Source: Hymenobacter sp. BT559 | Lineage (GTDB): Bacteria; Bacteroidota; Bacteroidia; Cytophagales; Hymenobacteraceae | Assembly: GCF_017571525.1 (NCBI RefSeq) | Contig: NZ_JAGETY010000011.1 | Coordinates: 62,001 to 126,000, forward strand | Direction: 5' to 3' | Length of the DNA stretch: 64,000 bases | Shown: piece after piece, positions 1 through 7,811 of the stretch | How positions within the stretch are numbered: the stretch's first letter is position 1 | Layout: each line of letters starts with the position of its first letter | Program-made: the position numbers and the translations under genes | The notes under the pieces: model-generated | Seen by the model: only the letters and a program-made list of their open reading frames with translations | Told to the model about the DNA's origin: nothing | The model's database searches: none

Positions 1-1
1 C

Positions 2-205
2 TTTCACTTTGGCGACGCCAAGCATTCGGGCGGGGTGTTTGTAGTGTTTCCAGCCTTGCCCGCCGCTACTAGCGGAACGGTGTCGGGCTCGGCTACGCTC
101 ACGGCCATGCAGGCCGATTCCTTTAAGCTAGGTCACGTGTATAGCAACCTGCACACCGCCAACAACCCCGGCGGCGAAGTGCGTGCCAACGTGACCTTAA
201 AGTAA
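2..205 (+). CDS. CHRD domain protein, C-terminal fragment
   Basis: The open frame enters from the left edge and ends at TAA 203-205, giving the last 67 residues. The tail reads as the end of a CHRD (chordin-type) domain: a strand with VYSNLHTANNPGGEVRANV, matching the family's usual 'vHt..np.GEiRg' ending. CHRD proteins of Bacteroidota are normally exported and have unknown ligands. The start and any signal peptide lie outside the window. A strong hairpin follows at 236-264. The family call rests on this motif only. Confidence 0.7.
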   Translation, partial: FHFGDAKHSGGVFVVFPALPAATSGTVSGSATLTAMQADSFKLGHVYSNLHTANNPGGEVRANVTLK

Positions 206-235
206 CGCTCCCGTCCTTCCGCTACTATATATTGA

Positions 236-264
236 GAGCCGGCCGCTACCCTAGCGGCCGGCTC
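236..264 (+). terminator. Rho-independent terminator after the CHRD gene
   Basis: A 13-bp GC-rich stem (236-248 with 252-264) with a 3-nt loop is followed by a short T-containing tract. It lies 30 bases after the CHRD stop codon. Confidence 0.6.
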
Positions 265-351
265 GTTGCGTTTAGGGCAGCGGGTGGTACGCAACTTTGC
301 CAAGCGGCTATGCATCTTTGGCCTTTACTCCGCTTCCCCTCCCCTTTTTTG

Positions 352-2844
352 ATGAAACCCACCCTTCTTGCCGCGTTGCTGCCGGGCTGCTTACTGCTCG
401 CGGGCACTGCCCAGGCCCAGGCCCCGTCTACGCCCATGGCCGCTGCCAACTCGCCTTACCAGCCATCGGCTACTAAAACCAACGACCTGGTGCACACCAA
501 GCTGGCTGTGCGCTTCGACTACGCCAAGCGCTACCTCTACGGCCAGGAATGGGTGACGCTCAAGCCCCACGCCATCGCCACCGACACGCTGCGGCTAGAT
601 GCGCAGGGCATGGATATCAAGACCGTGGCACTCATGAACGGAGCTAGCCAACAGCCGCTCAAGTACGACTACTCCGACAAGAACAACCTGCGTATTAACC
701 TGGGGCGCACGTTCAAGCCCGGCGAGCAGTACGTGGTGTACATCGAGTACACAGCAAAGCCCAACGAGCTACAAGTGCAAGGTTCGCAAGCTATTACTGA
801 TGCTAAAGGCTTGTATTTTATTAATCCCGACAGCGCGGTGAAGGGCAAGCCGGTGCAAATCTGGACGCAGGGCGAGACGCAAAGCTCGTCGGCGTGGTTT
901 CCGACCATCGACCGGCCCAACCAGAAGACGACCGAAGAAATCGCCATGACGGTGCCGGCCAAGTACACCACGCTCTCAAACGGCCAGCTGGTGAGCCAGG
1001 TGCCCGCCGGCCCCGGCCTGCGCACCGACACCTGGAAGATGGACCTGCCGCACTCGCCCTACCTGTTTATGATGGCGGTGGGCGACTTCAAAATCTACAA
1101 AGACACGTGGCGCGGCAAGGACGTTACCTATTACCTGGAGCCCAAATACGCACCCTTTGCCAAGCAGATTTTTGGCAATACGCCCGACATGCTGGAGTTT
1201 TTCTCGACCCGGCTAGGGGTTGAGTTTCCGTGGAATAAGTATGCCCAGATTGTGGCCCGCGACTACGTGAGCGGCGCCATGGAAAACACCACCGCCACGC
1301 TGCACGGCGAGCAAGTGCAGATGGACGGCCGCGAGCTAGTAGACCGCGAGTACAGTAGTGAGTCGGTGATTGCACACGAGCTGTTTCACCAGTGGTTTGG
1401 CGACTACGTCACGGCCGAATCGTGGTCGAACATCACGGTGAACGAGTCGATGGCCGACTTCTCGGAGGCCCTCTACGCCCAGCACAAGTACGGCCAGGAT
1501 GCTAGCGATGCCCATAATTACCGCTACGTGCAGAGCTACTTGGCTAGCCCCCCCGACGCGGCCAAAAACCTGGTGCGCTTCCACTACAATAACAAGGAGG
1601 ACGTTTTTGACCTCGTGAGCTACCAGAAGGGCGGCGCTATTGTGCAGATGCTGCGCACCTATCTGGGCGACGACGTATTCTTCGCTGGCTTGCAGAAATA
1701 CCTCACCGATAACAAGTTCGGCAACGGCGAAGCGCACCAGATGCGCCTCGCGATGGAAGCTGTGTCGGGGCAGGACCTCAACTGGTTTTACAACCAGTGG
1801 TACTACGGCAGCGGGCACCCGGTGGTGACTATTGACTACAATTGGGATGGCGGCGCTAAAACGCAGACTGTCACCATCAAGCAGACCCAGCAGGGCCAGG
1901 TATTTCAGCTGCCGCTCGCCATCGACTACTACGTGAATGGCAAGGCCCAGCGCCAGCGCGTGATGATGACCCAGGCCACGCAGACGTTTACGATGCCCCT
2001 AGCGGCCCAGCCACAGCTCGTGAACGTAGACGCCGAGAAGTTTACCGTTTGGCAGAAAACCGACAATAAACCCCTGGCCGAGAGCCTCTACCAGTACAGC
2101 CACGCCCCGCTGTACGTAGACCGCCGCGAGGCGCTGACTGCTGCCCTGGCCGCCCAAACCACTAGCCCCGCCGCCCGCGCCGTGGTGCTGGCCGCCCTCA
2201 AAGACAAGTTCTACGGGCTGCGCATAGCCGCTATTCAGGGCCTGAAGCTGGATAATAAGGATGTTGCCAAGGCGGCTGCGCCCACCCTGCGCCAGCTCGC
2301 TGCTTCGGAAACCGAGAACCACGTGCGCGCTGCCGCGCTAGTGGCGCTAGGGCACTTCAAAGACAAAAAGGACCAGAAGACGCTGGCCGCCGCGCTTACG
2401 AACCAGTCGTATGGCGTGCAGGGCGCTGGCTTGCAGGCCCTGGCCGAGATTGACGCCCCCACTGCCCTAGCCCGCGCCAAAACCCTGGAAGGCGATGCCC
2501 ACCTGGCAGGCGCCGTTACGAGCGTGTATGCGCAGCACGGCGGCACCGAGCAGTGGAATTACCTGCGCACTTCTTATGACAATGCCCAGGGCCGGGGCCG
2601 CTACAGCCTCATTGCGCCGATGGTGCAGATGCTCAGCCGCCTCGACGACCCTACCTCGTTTGGCGAGGATGTAGACCGACTTCAGGCGCTGGCCCTGATA
2701 CCGCAATTGCGGGCCTACGGCCTCGATAAGCGCATCGTCGATGCTCTGCAAAAGGGCGCCACTGCCCAGGCCGGCAAGCCTCACGCCGCCGAAAACCAGG
2801 CGAAAGCTGCCGCCGCTGTGCAAGCTATTCAGGGGGCAAAATAA
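352..2844 (+). CDS. M1 family aminopeptidase
   Basis: Zinc metallopeptidase that removes N-terminal residues from peptides, probably in the periplasm. The start at ATG 352 gives an 830-residue protein whose first ~22 residues (MKPTLLAALLPGCLLLAGTA) form a signal peptide; in-frame codons further upstream would bury it. The exopeptidase signature GAMEN is present, followed by the zinc site HELFH at residues 342-346 and the third ligand E365, exactly the HExxH-x18-E spacing of M1 enzymes. The C-terminal ~200 residues are alanine-rich and helical with HEAT-like repeats, as in many Bacteroidota M1 proteins. It stands alone between terminators. Substrate range cannot be read from sequence. Confidence 0.93.
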   Translation: MKPTLLAALLPGCLLLAGTAQAQAPSTPMAAANSPYQPSATKTNDLVHTKLAVRFDYAKRYLYGQEWVTLKPHAIATDTLRLDAQGMDIKTVALMNGASQQPLKYDYSDKNNLRINLGRTFKPGEQYVVYIEYTAKPNELQVQGSQAITDAKGLYFINPDSAVKGKPVQIWTQGETQSSSAWFPTIDRPNQKTTEEIAMTVPAKYTTLSNGQLVSQVPAGPGLRTDTWKMDLPHSPYLFMMAVGDFKIYKDTWRGKDVTYYLEPKYAPFAKQIFGNTPDMLEFFSTRLGVEFPWNKYAQIVARDYVSGAMENTTATLHGEQVQMDGRELVDREYSSESVIAHELFHQWFGDYVTAESWSNITVNESMADFSEALYAQHKYGQDASDAHNYRYVQSYLASPPDAAKNLVRFHYNNKEDVFDLVSYQKGGAIVQMLRTYLGDDVFFAGLQKYLTDNKFGNGEAHQMRLAMEAVSGQDLNWFYNQWYYGSGHPVVTIDYNWDGGAKTQTVTIKQTQQGQVFQLPLAIDYYVNGKAQRQRVMMTQATQTFTMPLAAQPQLVNVDAEKFTVWQKTDNKPLAESLYQYSHAPLYVDRREALTAALAAQTTSPAARAVVLAALKDKFYGLRIAAIQGLKLDNKDVAKAAAPTLRQLAASETENHVRAAALVALGHFKDKKDQKTLAAALTNQSYGVQGAGLQALAEIDAPTALARAKTLEGDAHLAGAVTSVYAQHGGTEQWNYLRTSYDNAQGRGRYSLIAPMVQMLSRLDDPTSFGEDVDRLQALALIPQLRAYGLDKRIVDALQKGATAQAGKPHAAENQAKAAAAVQAIQGAK

Positions 2845-2885
2845 TTTTTGCCGACGGTTTCCGGCAAAAAATCAGCACTGCTTGG

Positions 2886-2930
2886 AAGAGGGGTTAAAGG
2901 CCACAATAAGGGCTTTTAACCCCTCTTTTT
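2886..2930 (+). terminator. Terminator after the M1 peptidase gene
   Basis: A long stem (AAGAGGGGTTAAA at 2886-2898 pairing into 2911-2927) is followed by a run of T, about 40 bases after the stop codon. Confidence 0.75.
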
Positions 2931-2997
2931 TAACGTTTCGCGAAGCCGAGCGGCGCCCTACGTTGAACTATCGCGGCGGGTTGCGTGTCGGGTAGCC

Positions 2998-3855
2998 ATG
3001 CGCAAGACCACTCCGCTGGTGCTGGCCGCCCTGCTTGCAGGCCGCCTCACCCCCGCCCTGGCCCAGAATACGCCGGATGAAAATAACGAAAATGCTGACG
3101 CGCCGTTTGTGCAGCACATTCGGCCCGACCGCCCCGGCCAGACTATCACGGCCGGCGTGCTACGGCCGGGTCAGTTTCAGCTCGAAACGGGTATTCAGCG
3201 CTTTTCGCCCCGGGCAGGCGTGGGCGTAAGCAGCAACGTAAACACGCTGCGCATCGGCTTCTGGAATAGCATGGAGCTGCGCATTACGCAGCCCTATTTG
3301 TTTGGCACGCCCGCTGCACCGGGCTACAGCCGTGGCGAGGTACCCATAGTGCGGGCCGACTCGGTGGGCTGGGCGCCGCTCACGGTAGGCACCAAGCTGA
3401 TGCTGACGCCCGACCGGGCCAGCCGCTTTCAAGCCACGCTGCTATTTGAAACGGTGCTGCCCAACACTGGACAGAATGGCTTGCGCCGCACCAGCTGGGC
3501 CCCCGCCGGGCGCCTGCTGCTGAGCCAGCAGCTAGGCCGCCGGGCCGTGCTGGAGGGCAACTTCGGCTTTGTACAAAGCGGCCTGAAGCTGGCCGACCTT
3601 ATTAATGGCGAGGTGGGTGGCCAGTACATTGGCTCGCTAGCCCTCACTGCACCCATTGGCGATAAGGCAGGCTATTTTCTGGAAGGCTACGGCCGCGGCC
3701 GCGCCACCCTCACGAGCGGCGTCACGGCTGGCCTCTACTACCGCCCCTGGACTGGCCTGCGCTTCGATGCCACGCTGGGCCGGGTGCTGGGCGGGCTAAA
3801 TGCCGGCGCCACTACCGTGGGGGCGGGCCTGGCCTTCCGGCTGGGGGGCAACTAA
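2998..3855 (+). CDS. Outer-membrane beta-barrel, Phenol_MetA_deg-like
   Basis: A 285-residue exported protein. Residues 1-22 are a signal peptide ending ALAQ. The mature protein opens with the RPDRPGQT motif and a 'pGqfqLEtG' strand, then alternates hydrophobic and polar residues to the C-terminus, a pattern typical of the Phenol_MetA_deg / 'transporter' outer-membrane family of Bacteroidota. Members are usually described as possible channels for hydrophobic compounds, but the substrate is unknown. It is a single gene closed by a strong terminator at 3915-3954. The domain name is from motif recognition; the barrel itself is inferred. Confidence 0.7.
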   Translation: MRKTTPLVLAALLAGRLTPALAQNTPDENNENADAPFVQHIRPDRPGQTITAGVLRPGQFQLETGIQRFSPRAGVGVSSNVNTLRIGFWNSMELRITQPYLFGTPAAPGYSRGEVPIVRADSVGWAPLTVGTKLMLTPDRASRFQATLLFETVLPNTGQNGLRRTSWAPAGRLLLSQQLGRRAVLEGNFGFVQSGLKLADLINGEVGGQYIGSLALTAPIGDKAGYFLEGYGRGRATLTSGVTAGLYYRPWTGLRFDATLGRVLGGLNAGATTVGAGLAFRLGGN

Positions 3856-3914
3856 CCTAGCGTACTTTGCGGGTGGCTTTAAGTGCTGCCACGCCTGCTG
3901 TCATTGCCACTTTA

Positions 3915-3954
3915 AGCCGACCTGCCACGTATAGGGCAGGTCGGCTATTTTTTT
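3915..3954 (+). terminator. Terminator after the outer-membrane protein gene
   Basis: A perfect 12-bp stem (AGCCGACCTGCC, 3915-3926, with 3935-3946) is followed by a T run just upstream of the next start codon at 3969. Confidence 0.85.
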
Positions 3955-3968
3955 ACCTCACTGCTATC

Positions 3969-4442
3969 ATGAAATTTCGTACCCTTTTTCTGCCTTGTTT
4001 ATTGCTGGCTGGTGCCGCCTGCCAGCGCGTTACGGAGGGCTCCAGCGGCACTTCGGTTTCGACATCCATCACGCCCGATGCCCCGCTGCGCGAAACTCGC
4101 TGGGTGCTGCGGCAAGTGGGTGGCCAGCCCATAGCCGGGGTAGCCACCGCCAATCAGGAGCCTTATCTATTTATCAGCGCGGCCGGCACGGCCGAGGGCC
4201 TGGGCGGCTGCAACCGCTTTCGGGGCGCCCTCAAACCCGCCACCGAGGATGCCGAGCTGCAGTTTGCCCCCCTCCAAAGCACGCGCATGGCCTGCCCCGA
4301 GCTCGTCACCGAGCAGGCTTTTGCCCAGGCGCTCGAAAGCACCCACGCCTACCGCATCACCGGTAAGCTGCTGCTGCTGTATGCCGATGCCCAACGCACC
4401 GGCACCCCGCTAGCCCAGCTGGAGGCCGTACCCCTCCCGTAA
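3969..4442 (+). CDS. META (HslJ-like) domain lipoprotein
   Basis: A 157-residue envelope lipoprotein. The start at ATG 3969 is chosen because it begins a short signal sequence ending in a lipobox (LLLAGAAC), so the cysteine would be lipidated. The rest matches the META domain of HslJ-type proteins: an N-terminal 'W.L....G' strand, the central GLGGCNRFRG motif, and a following 'STRMACP' segment. META proteins are linked to heat, novobiocin or motility phenotypes in other bacteria, but their molecular role is unknown. The gene ends at a shared terminator with the convergent peptidase. Confidence 0.82.
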   Translation: MKFRTLFLPCLLLAGAACQRVTEGSSGTSVSTSITPDAPLRETRWVLRQVGGQPIAGVATANQEPYLFISAAGTAEGLGGCNRFRGALKPATEDAELQFAPLQSTRMACPELVTEQAFAQALESTHAYRITGKLLLLYADAQRTGTPLAQLEAVPLP

Positions 4443-4447
4443 TTATC

Positions 4448-4487
4448 AGTAAACAGTGAGCAGTTAAAAAACTGCTCACTGTTTACT
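4448..4487. terminator. Bidirectional terminator between convergent genes
   Basis: A perfect 18-bp inverted repeat (AGTAAACAGTGAGCAGTT at 4448-4465, complement at 4470-4487) has A/T runs on both sides. It lies between the META lipoprotein gene and the M28 peptidase gene, whose stop codon begins at 4488 on the minus strand. Confidence 0.75.
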
Positions 4488-5805
4488 ATTTATCAATCTT
4501 TTCTGCCGCTACGCGGGTGGGCGTTTGGCGGCCGGCCACGATGCCGCTGGCGCTGCGTGCAATGGCTGATACCACGGCCGTCATATTCTTTACGTCGAGG
4601 CTACTCACTTCGTCATCCACGCTGTGATAGAGCTTATCGGTCGGAATCTGGTCGGTGCTGATGGTGTGGGCCGGCACCCCTAGCCGGGCCAGGGTGGCAT
4701 TGTCGGAGCGATAAAACAGGTTTTGCTCGGGATATGGGTCGGGCTCAAACTTAAACTTGGTGCCCGCCAGGTTGGCTTGCAGCAGCTGGCCAAAATCCGA
4801 CTTGTCGTAACCCGTGATGAAGGCCGTATTGGGGCCAAATTTGGCCGGCTTGCCAATCATCTCAATGTTGAACATGGCCGTCAGCTCTTTCGGGTCGAGC
4901 TGCTGCGAAAAGTAGCGCGCTCCAAAGCCCCCTATTTCCTCGGCCGTAAAGGCTACGAAAACGAGTGAGCGGGCATTGTCATTCTTCTTTTTAAAATACT
5001 CGGCTAGGGCCACTACGGCTGTGGTACCACTGGCATCGTCGTCGGCGCCATTGGCAATAGAATCGCCGTTGATAGCCGGCTTAAGGATACCCAGGTGGTC
5101 GTAGTGCCCCGAAAAAATAACTTTTTCGGCAGCGTGGGCCGCATCGTGGCCCGGCAGGTACCCGGCTACATTGCGCAGCGTGAGCGTGGCAGTAGTGCTG
5201 GTAGCAGCCACCCGGTAGCTGGGCGGGCCAGTAGGCGCAGCCGCCAATATTACCACGCTCGAATACGGATTGGCCGCTTGCTCGGCCCGCAGCTGAGGGC
5301 GGCTGGACCGCTCGGCTAATGACTTGAATGTGGCCGCCTGGCTAGGGTCTAGCAGTACTACCAGATTCTTCGAAGGGCGAAAAATATCGCGAAAGTGTGG
5401 CTGTATCTTATCGTTGGGGCCTAGTACCAGCAGGTCGGCGCCGTCTTTTTCGGTCCAGTTCAGCTCAGGCTGCGTGGTGAGCACCAGCACCTGGCTAGCC
5501 GGCACGGCCACCCCGTTGAGGGTGGCGCTGGCGCTCGTCACGGCCGACTGATACGCCGGAAACTCCTGCATAAACCCCGTGGCGCCCGGCAGCGGCTGCA
5601 AGCCAATGCGCTTAAACTCGGCGGCCAGAAACTCGGCGGCCTTGAGGCTACCCGGCTGGCCGGTGGCGCGGCCCTGCATGTCGTCGGCAGCCAGGGTGGT
5701 GAGCACGCGCTCCACGGTAGCGCCCGACACCTCGGCTGCCCGGCGCTGGGCAGCAGTTGGCAACGTGCTAGCCGCCAGCAGCCCTAGCAAAAAAAGATTA
5801 CGCAT
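4486..5805 (-). CDS. M28 family zinc peptidase (secreted)
   Basis: A 439-residue aminopeptidase-like metallohydrolase, likely periplasmic. The start is ATG at 5805; an in-frame TTG one codon upstream is less likely. A signal peptide covers about residues 1-20 (MRNLFLLGLLAASTLPTAAQ). The di-zinc site of family M28 is visible in order: GHYDHLG (His/Asp ligand), NGADDDASG (bridging Asp), and the EEIGGFG glutamates; later FYRSDN and HTISTD supply the remaining ligand regions. A PA-type insert domain probably precedes the catalytic part. A small secreted protein gene lies 30 bases upstream on the same strand, suggesting a two-gene operon. Confidence 0.9.
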   Translation of the reverse strand: MRNLFLLGLLAASTLPTAAQRRAAEVSGATVERVLTTLAADDMQGRATGQPGSLKAAEFLAAEFKRIGLQPLPGATGFMQEFPAYQSAVTSASATLNGVAVPASQVLVLTTQPELNWTEKDGADLLVLGPNDKIQPHFRDIFRPSKNLVVLLDPSQAATFKSLAERSSRPQLRAEQAANPYSSVVILAAAPTGPPSYRVAATSTTATLTLRNVAGYLPGHDAAHAAEKVIFSGHYDHLGILKPAINGDSIANGADDDASGTTAVVALAEYFKKKNDNARSLVFVAFTAEEIGGFGARYFSQQLDPKELTAMFNIEMIGKPAKFGPNTAFITGYDKSDFGQLLQANLAGTKFKFEPDPYPEQNLFYRSDNATLARLGVPAHTISTDQIPTDKLYHSVDDEVSSLDVKNMTAVVSAIARSASGIVAGRQTPTRVAAEKIDK

Positions 5806-5835
5806 CAAACAAGTTTATTGAACAGGATGGAAAGG

Positions 5836-6549
5836 TTAATGCCCAGCCGCTACCACGGGGTCGAGGGCCAGCACGGCCGCCGCCACGTCGACTTCGGAGC
5901 TGAGGCTGCCTTTGCGGGCTTTTAGGGCTGCCAGGGCCGCAGGCTGCCCGGCCAGGGCCTGCTCGAGGCTGCTGCGCTTGAGGCGCACGGCCGTCAGGTG
6001 CCCATCGGTGGGCCAGCGCAGGTAGTAATGCGTAGTTTCTTGCAGCACATTCACCGTGCTATTAGAGGCATACGAATTGTTATCGCCGGGCTGCTTCACC
6101 ACCTCTTTGCCCCAGAACTTTAACAGCTGCAGGTGGGGGCCGTCGGCTAGCACTTCGGCGCAGGCCCCCTTTACGTCGGCAGGTAGGGTAGCTGCCGGGT
6201 AGCACACAAAGCGGCGGCTCGGAGAGGTATTCGTAAGCGTGAACTCCTTTACCCGGTTGAGCGGCACTAGTACCGAGTCGCCCTTGGGCCGGCGCACGCG
6301 CAGCTCTTGCCGGTACACGTCGTACCGCAAGGTAGCTGGCGTGGGGGCCTTATTGCCGATGAGCTGCACGCTGGCCGGCTCCCACCCGGCTACCAAAAAC
6401 GGGGTGCCGCGCACTTGGCCATCATCGGGCACGACCAGCGCATACCCGTTATTAAAGTTGCCATCATTCGTGCGACCTAAGTCGGTGTTTTGGGCGGCAC
6501 TTAGCAGGGGCAAGGCTAGCAGGGCTGGTAAGAACAAGCGAGAAGTCAT
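5836..6549 (-). CDS. Secreted protein of unknown function
   Basis: A 237-residue protein with a clear signal peptide (residues 1-20, MTSRLFLPALLALPLLSAAQ). The body is a mix of beta strands with short polar turns, no repeated motif and no catalytic signature that I recognise. One region (residues ~60-110) reads 'YDVYRQELRVR...VLVPLNRVKEFTL', a pattern common to secreted Bacteroidota proteins with a beta-sandwich fold. It lies 30 bases upstream of the M28 peptidase on the same strand, so it is probably the first gene of that operon and may act with it. Function unknown. Confidence 0.75.
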   Translation of the reverse strand: MTSRLFLPALLALPLLSAAQNTDLGRTNDGNFNNGYALVVPDDGQVRGTPFLVAGWEPASVQLIGNKAPTPATLRYDVYRQELRVRRPKGDSVLVPLNRVKEFTLTNTSPSRRFVCYPAATLPADVKGACAEVLADGPHLQLLKFWGKEVVKQPGDNNSYASNSTVNVLQETTHYYLRWPTDGHLTAVRLKRSSLEQALAGQPAALAALKARKGSLSSEVDVAAAVLALDPVVAAGH

Positions 6550-6819
6550 GGCAGGGTTGAATTAGACCGCGAAAGATATTCGCTTTTCTGTTTTCGTCCT
6601 GTGCAATGCCTTCAATAGGCCCGCCTAAACGTTGCGAAAGCCCATGCTACCCGCTTCCAGGCAGGCACTAGCTGCTGGCTATATCGCTGATTTTTCTCCT
6701 GTTAAATACCGAAAAAAAGTCAAGTTCATCATGCCTTCAGGTTAGCTGAACAAATAAATTCCAGTGCTATAGCCTGTTGATTACCTTCGCTCTACCACAC
6801 TCAATTGTGCGTCCACTTT

Positions 6820-7752
6820 ATGCCCATTTCCCTAGCCCCATCGCCCGCTGAGCTTTCTATTCCGGCTGGCTTATTGGATGCTTCGGAAACCGGTATTATG
6901 CACCTGCAGCCGCTCTATGCAGAAGGCGACCCGGCGCGGTTGGTCGATTTTACATTTCTACGGCTCAACCCGGCGGCCCAGCGCCTGCTGAGCTTGCCCG
7001 AGTTTCCGACGGGCTCGCTGCGCACGCTCAGGCCAGGCGATACGGCGGCTTTTCAGTTTTTTCGCTTCACTTACCTGGCCGACGCAGTGGACGCTCACCA
7101 CTTGAGCACGCTGCCCGGCTGGCGGGCCCAGGCCCAGCGGCAGGGTTCGCAGCTGGTAGTAAGCCTCACCCCCACCGGTCGCCCGGCGGGCCAGGATGCC
7201 GCCCGGCGGGCCGCCACCGACGGGGCCCTGGCGCGGGCGCAGCAGGCCAACCAGCAGCTTGCGCAAGAGTGCGCCACGCTGCGCCAAGTGCTGGCCCAAA
7301 CGCCCGCCGCCATTTGCCTGCTGCGCGGGCCCGAGTACCGCTTCGACTACGTAAACCCGGCTTTTGCGCAGCTATTTGGCGGCCGCCCCCTCGAAGGGCT
7401 GCCCGCCGCCGACGTGCTGCCCGAGGCGCTCAACCAAGGCTTGCTTGCCCTGCTCGACCGTGTATATAGCACCGGCGAAACGCTTTTGGAAGCGGAGGTG
7501 CCGCTGGCTAGCCCGCACCCAGGTGCAAAAGAGTCGCTCCAGTATTTCAGCTTTACCTACCAGGCTCACCTCGAAGACGGCCACGCCGACCGCCTATCGG
7601 TTTTTGCCTACAACACAACGGCTCTAGCAAGAGCCCGCCAGCAAGTGCGGGCCTTGCGCGAAGCGCTGGAAGCAGCTACCCGTAGTGCCCGGCACACGGG
7701 GCCAGAGCCGGCTGCTGCCCGGCCAGCGCAGGCCGGGCGCCACGCGCTTTAG
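6820..7752 (+). CDS. PAS-domain sensor protein without a kinase domain
   Basis: A 310-residue cytoplasmic protein. The start is ATG 6820; an upstream TTG at 6805 is possible. Residues ~15-115 resemble the N-terminal PAS-like module (LLDASETGI...LNPAAQRLL) that opens many Hymenobacter histidine kinases. A coiled coil rich in A/Q/R/E follows (~125-160), then a second PAS domain (~160-275, with FDYVNPAFAQLFGG and FSFTYQAHLEDG), and a short C-terminal coiled coil. No HisKA, HATPase, GGDEF or output domain is present before the stop, which is followed directly by a large terminator. It may be a stand-alone ligand sensor or a truncated kinase. Confidence 0.75.
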   Translation: MPISLAPSPAELSIPAGLLDASETGIMHLQPLYAEGDPARLVDFTFLRLNPAAQRLLSLPEFPTGSLRTLRPGDTAAFQFFRFTYLADAVDAHHLSTLPGWRAQAQRQGSQLVVSLTPTGRPAGQDAARRAATDGALARAQQANQQLAQECATLRQVLAQTPAAICLLRGPEYRFDYVNPAFAQLFGGRPLEGLPAADVLPEALNQGLLALLDRVYSTGETLLEAEVPLASPHPGAKESLQYFSFTYQAHLEDGHADRLSVFAYNTTALARARQQVRALREALEAATRSARHTGPEPAAARPAQAGRHAL

Positions 7753-7754
7753 CT

Positions 7755-7802
7755 GCTACCGCCGGGGCGGGTGGGCCCTGGCCCACCCGCCCCGGCGGTA
7801 GC
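7755..7802 (+). terminator. Large GC-rich hairpin after the PAS gene
   Basis: A near-perfect ~23-bp inverted repeat (GCTACCGCCGGGGCGGGTGGGC and complement) with almost no loop, immediately after the PAS stop codon and before the convergent pyc stop. There is no long T run, so it may act as a bidirectional terminator or be a repeat element. Confidence 0.55.
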
Positions 7803-7811
7803 TAGCCTTTG

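Noticed and set aside
232..351. Extended N-terminus of the M1 aminopeptidase
   Set aside because: It would place 40 unrelated residues before the signal peptide and run through the CHRD terminator hairpin; ATG 352 begins the export signal directly.
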